45,554 nucleotides of DNA from a virus. The stretch lies in IMG/VR virus record IMGVR_UViG_3300021090_000044, positions 1 through 45,554 of that record; one strand, written 5' to 3'. The position numbers and the translations under genes were made by a program. Shown here one piece after another: positions 43,605-45,554 of the stretch (positions within the stretch are counted from its first letter, which is position 1; every line of letters begins with the position of its first letter). The notes beneath the pieces are model-generated. The model searched no databases and was not told where the DNA came from. It was given only the letters and a program-made list of their open reading frames with translations.

Positions 43605-44870
43605 ATGAGCTTCAAGCTTAAAACTCGCACAATGTTTCCGGCTCAGGTCGAAGTCACTAGCCCGATCACGCTCACTAAGGTGGGAGCTGTTTATACCTTC
43701 GGGTTTGATACCGATGCGCTTTCGTTTGACGCTACGCTGGAGGCACTTGCTGCTCTCGATTCTACTGCCGGGCTTCTTACGCAAACAGCAGCAGATACGT
43801 TCACCAAGCGAACTCTGACCGGCACCGCCGCCGAAATCACCGTAACAAATGGCGATGGTGTTTCGGGAGCCCCAACCTTTTCGCTCCCAACGGCTCTGAC
43901 CTTTACCAGCAAGACGGTGACGGGCGGAACATTCACGAATCCGACAATCAACGTTGCCGATAACGTTTTCTCCATTCAGGACAATGGAGATGCGACCAAG
44001 CAGCTTAGATTCCAGGTCTCTGGTATCACTACTGGCACCATCCGAACGCTAACGATGTTCGATGGAGACGATACGATCGCGGGTGTCGGGGCCGGTCAGA
44101 CGCTTACCAACAAAACGATCAATCTAACCTCCAACACGTTGACCGGGACCGTTGCACAATTCAACACGGCGCTTTCAGATGGAGATCTTGCCACCCTTGC
44201 TGGCGCAGAGTCGCTCTCCAATAAAACGCTGGTTACGCCTATCCTGGGAACGCCGACGTCCGGCACTCTGACGAATTGCACCATTCCAGTTGGTCAGATA
44301 ACTGGATTTGGCGCTGGCGCCGCCACGTTCCTCGCAACGCCTTCCTCTGCGAACCTCCTCGCATTCTTGACGGATGAAACGGGTACGGGCGCGGCGGTCT
44401 TTGCGACCACGCCGACTATTACGACCCCGAACATTGTTGGCACTACCGCAGTAGGAAATGCCAGCGCGGGTAGCGTTGGCGAATTTCCTTCTTCGATTAT
44501 TGCGAGTGGGTCTGCCGTCTCACTGGTGAACGCCACGGGAAAAGACCTCACCAGCATTTCCCTGACGGCTGGGGATTGGGACGTTTGGGCAACGTTCAAC
44601 TTCATTCCCGCAGGGACCACAAACATCACGCAATTGATCGGGAGCATCAGTTTAACGACCAATACACCCAGCCTTCTCGGCGATCGATGCGGATTCACTA
44701 CTTACGGTTCGGGTGGAGTTGTTCCAGGGGTCATTAATTGCGGCTGCCCCTTGGTCCAAACAAGGATCAACGTATCGAGCACTACAACAGTTTTTGCCGT
44801 CGCTCAGGCGTCATTTACTGTTGCTGGTTTGACCGTGTGGGGATCGATTCAGGCAAGACGGGTTCGCTAA
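43605..44870 (+). CDS. Tail fibre with LTNKTI repeats
   Basis: A 421-residue protein. Contains the phage tail repeat T-L-T-N-K-T-I-N-L and [20 protein letters not shown], then [11 protein letters not shown], found in many host-specificity fibres. Ends in a beta-rich part ([12 protein letters not shown]). Its stop overlaps, on the other strand, the stop of a small membrane protein. Confidence 0.75.
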   Translation: MSFKLKTRTMFPAQVEVTSPITLTKVGAVYTFGFDTDALSFDATLEALAALDSTAGLLTQTAADTFTKRTLTGTAAEITVTNGDGVSGAPTFSLPTALTFTSKTVTGGTFTNPTINVADNVFSIQDNGDATKQLRFQVSGITTGTIRTLTMFDGDDTIAGVGAGQTLTNKTINLTSNTLTGTVAQFNTALSDGDLATLAGAESLSNKTLVTPILGTPTSGTLTNCTIPVGQITGFGAGAATFLATPSSANLLAFLTDETGTGAAVFATTPTITTPNIVGTTAVGNASAGSVGEFPSSIIASGSAVSLVNATGKDLTSISLTAGDWDVWATFNFIPAGTTNITQLIGSISLTTNTPSLLGDRCGFTTYGSGGVVPGVINCGCPLVQTRINVSSTTTVFAVAQASFTVAGLTVWGSIQARRVR

Positions 44871-45007
44871 GGGCGCGGCTGGTCGGTCGGTGGGTCAATG
44901 TCACTGGACTCGTTGTATCTCTCTTTCTTGAAGAGATGAGCGAAGACGAGCCGCACGACAACGTACATGCCGGCAAGAACGACAATCGTCCAAAGAATGT
45001 AATCCAT
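44867..45007 (-). CDS. 46-residue membrane protein, antisense to the late operon
   Basis: Minus strand: [20 protein letters not shown], one strong transmembrane helix, then [10 protein letters not shown] and D-Q-P-R-P. GGAG lies 8 nt before the ATG. It occupies the space between the tail fibre and endolysin genes. Lying opposite to the late operon, it may be expressed in the lysogen, for example in exclusion. No family recognised. Confidence 0.55.
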   Translation of the reverse strand: MDYILWTIVVLAGMYVVVRLVFAHLFKKERYNESSDIDPPTDQPRP

Positions 45008-45088
45008 TTAGCGTTCTCCAGCCGCCCCGAGACTTAAGACTACCACCACAACCCCAACGAGAACACCCCTGAAATCGGAGAATTTGCC

Positions 45089-45554
45089 ATGACGTGGCGA
45101 CTTGCACACGCCCTCGAAACCCTGCGTTCTCAGGTGAACGCCAAGTGGCCGAACCGGAGTAAGGACAGCGATGGCAGCATAGGTGATGAAGGTCACTCGG
45201 CCCGGACCTCGGATCACAACCCGGATGACCATGGCGTGGTACGGGCAATCGACATCACCCACGATCCGAAGGGCGGCTTTGATTCCTATGCCTTTGCCGA
45301 CATGCTCCTGAAAAATCAGGACCGCCGGATGAAGTATGTCATCTCGAACCGTAGGATAGGCTCAGGCCCAGCAGGACAGTCGCCGGGCCAGTGGCGCAAG
45401 TATACCGGCACCAACCCGCACGATCATCATTGCCACATCAGCGCGGTCCCTGACGCCCGTGGGGACGATACCAGCGCCTGGGACATCGGAGGTTATCAGA
45501 TCGGGCCCGCCGTCGAGCCCTATGTGCCGCCGCCCAAACCGCTCCGCACAGGAT
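45089..45554 (+). CDS. Endolysin, N-terminal part (zinc peptidase domain)
   Basis: The 5' part of the endolysin; continues at base 1. Starts M-T-W-R-L-A-H-A-L-E-T-L with CGGAG upstream. Zinc-peptidase pattern: H-S-A-R-T-S-D-H-N-P (His43), R-A-I-D-I-T (Asp55), and N-P-H-D-H-H-C-H-I-S (His116), as in M15/VanY-type and related endolysin peptidases that cut peptide cross-links. Bases 45419-45554 repeat 1-136. Fusion to a C-terminal peptidoglycan-binding domain is usual. Confidence 0.85.
   Translation, partial: MTWRLAHALETLRSQVNAKWPNRSKDSDGSIGDEGHSARTSDHNPDDHGVVRAIDITHDPKGGFDSYAFADMLLKNQDRRMKYVISNRRIGSGPAGQSPGQWRKYTGTNPHDHHCHISAVPDARGDDTSAWDIGGYQIGPAVEPYVPPPKPLRTG
45419..45554. repeat. Terminal overlap identical to bases 1-136 (2 mismatches)
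   Basis: Base 45419 corresponds to base 1. Mismatches are at 45422 (g, against t at 4) and 45549 (c, against a at 131), each within 6 bases of a contig end. The frame of the endolysin runs through. This is the signature of an assembled circular or terminally redundant molecule, not a biological repeat. Confidence 0.9.

Noticed and set aside
1-45554. CRISPR arrays, tRNA and rRNA genes
   Set aside because: No regular repeat-spacer pattern, cloverleaf or rRNA signature was seen by eye on either strand; a tRNA scan would be needed to exclude a tRNA gene.

Overview
The window looks like the essentially complete genome of a temperate, P22-like short-tailed phage (podovirus morphology) of an alphaproteobacterium, most likely a member of the Rhizobiales. 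The last 136 bases repeat the first 136 with two mismatches, both close to a contig end. The sequence therefore closes into a circle of about 45,418 bp, and one endolysin gene is split across the ends. The phage assignment rests on terminase, a P22-type portal, scaffold, coat, a P22 gp10-like tail hub, tail fibres, endolysin and spanins. The temperate lifestyle rests on a tyrosine integrase, an excisionase-like gene and a divergent repressor/Cro switch with matching operators. The host guess rests on GcrA-like and GapR-like (DUF2312) proteins, which are typical of alphaproteobacteria.

Layout. 45089-end plus 1-1624: lysis cassette (zinc-peptidase endolysin with a peptidoglycan-binding domain, holin-like protein, nested i-/o-spanin pair, further small membrane proteins). 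1748-5421: an Ig-domain fibre and a large tailspike with a probable clan GH-A-like glycosidase barrel. 5489-18582 (minus strand): one long leftward early operon of about 45 mostly tiny genes, most joined by 1-4 nt stop/start overlaps. It holds integrase and Xis, an HNH protein, a NinB-like recombination protein, a ribbon-helix-helix protein, zinc-ribbon proteins and many orphan families. 18600-19260: immunity region. The same palindrome, TCCAA-N5-TTGGA, fills the -35/-10 spacer of both the leftward and the rightward early promoter.

19261-24875 (plus strand): rightward early operon with Cro-like protein, GcrA-like regulator, GapR-like protein, two replication-type proteins whose coding DNA is studded with CTCGAG, and a DUF6456-like putative regulator. 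24876-27294: an accessory insert, visibly more AT-rich in its main gene, with a membrane protein, a toxin-antitoxin-like pair with its own operator and a frameshifted DUF4258 toxin-like gene, and a small basic protein. 27295-27400: late control region with a consensus -35, a palindrome shared with the immunity region, and a GAAA-tetraloop terminator. 27398-44870: late genes in the order TerS, TerL, portal, scaffold, coat, decoration-like proteins, head-tail adaptor, gp10-like hub, HNH/AP2 homing endonuclease, ejection-type proteins, collar fibre and tail fibre.

How it works together: repressor binding at the two operators should silence both early operons. After induction, the right operon makes Cro, replication and host-cycle-type regulators, the left operon makes integration, recombination and host-interaction proteins, and a regulator at the end of the right operon probably opens the late operon. 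Function calls come from reading translated sequence and recalling family patterns; no database search was run. Many small genes here carry start codons chosen from Shine-Dalgarno sequences and overlaps, not from the longest possible frame.
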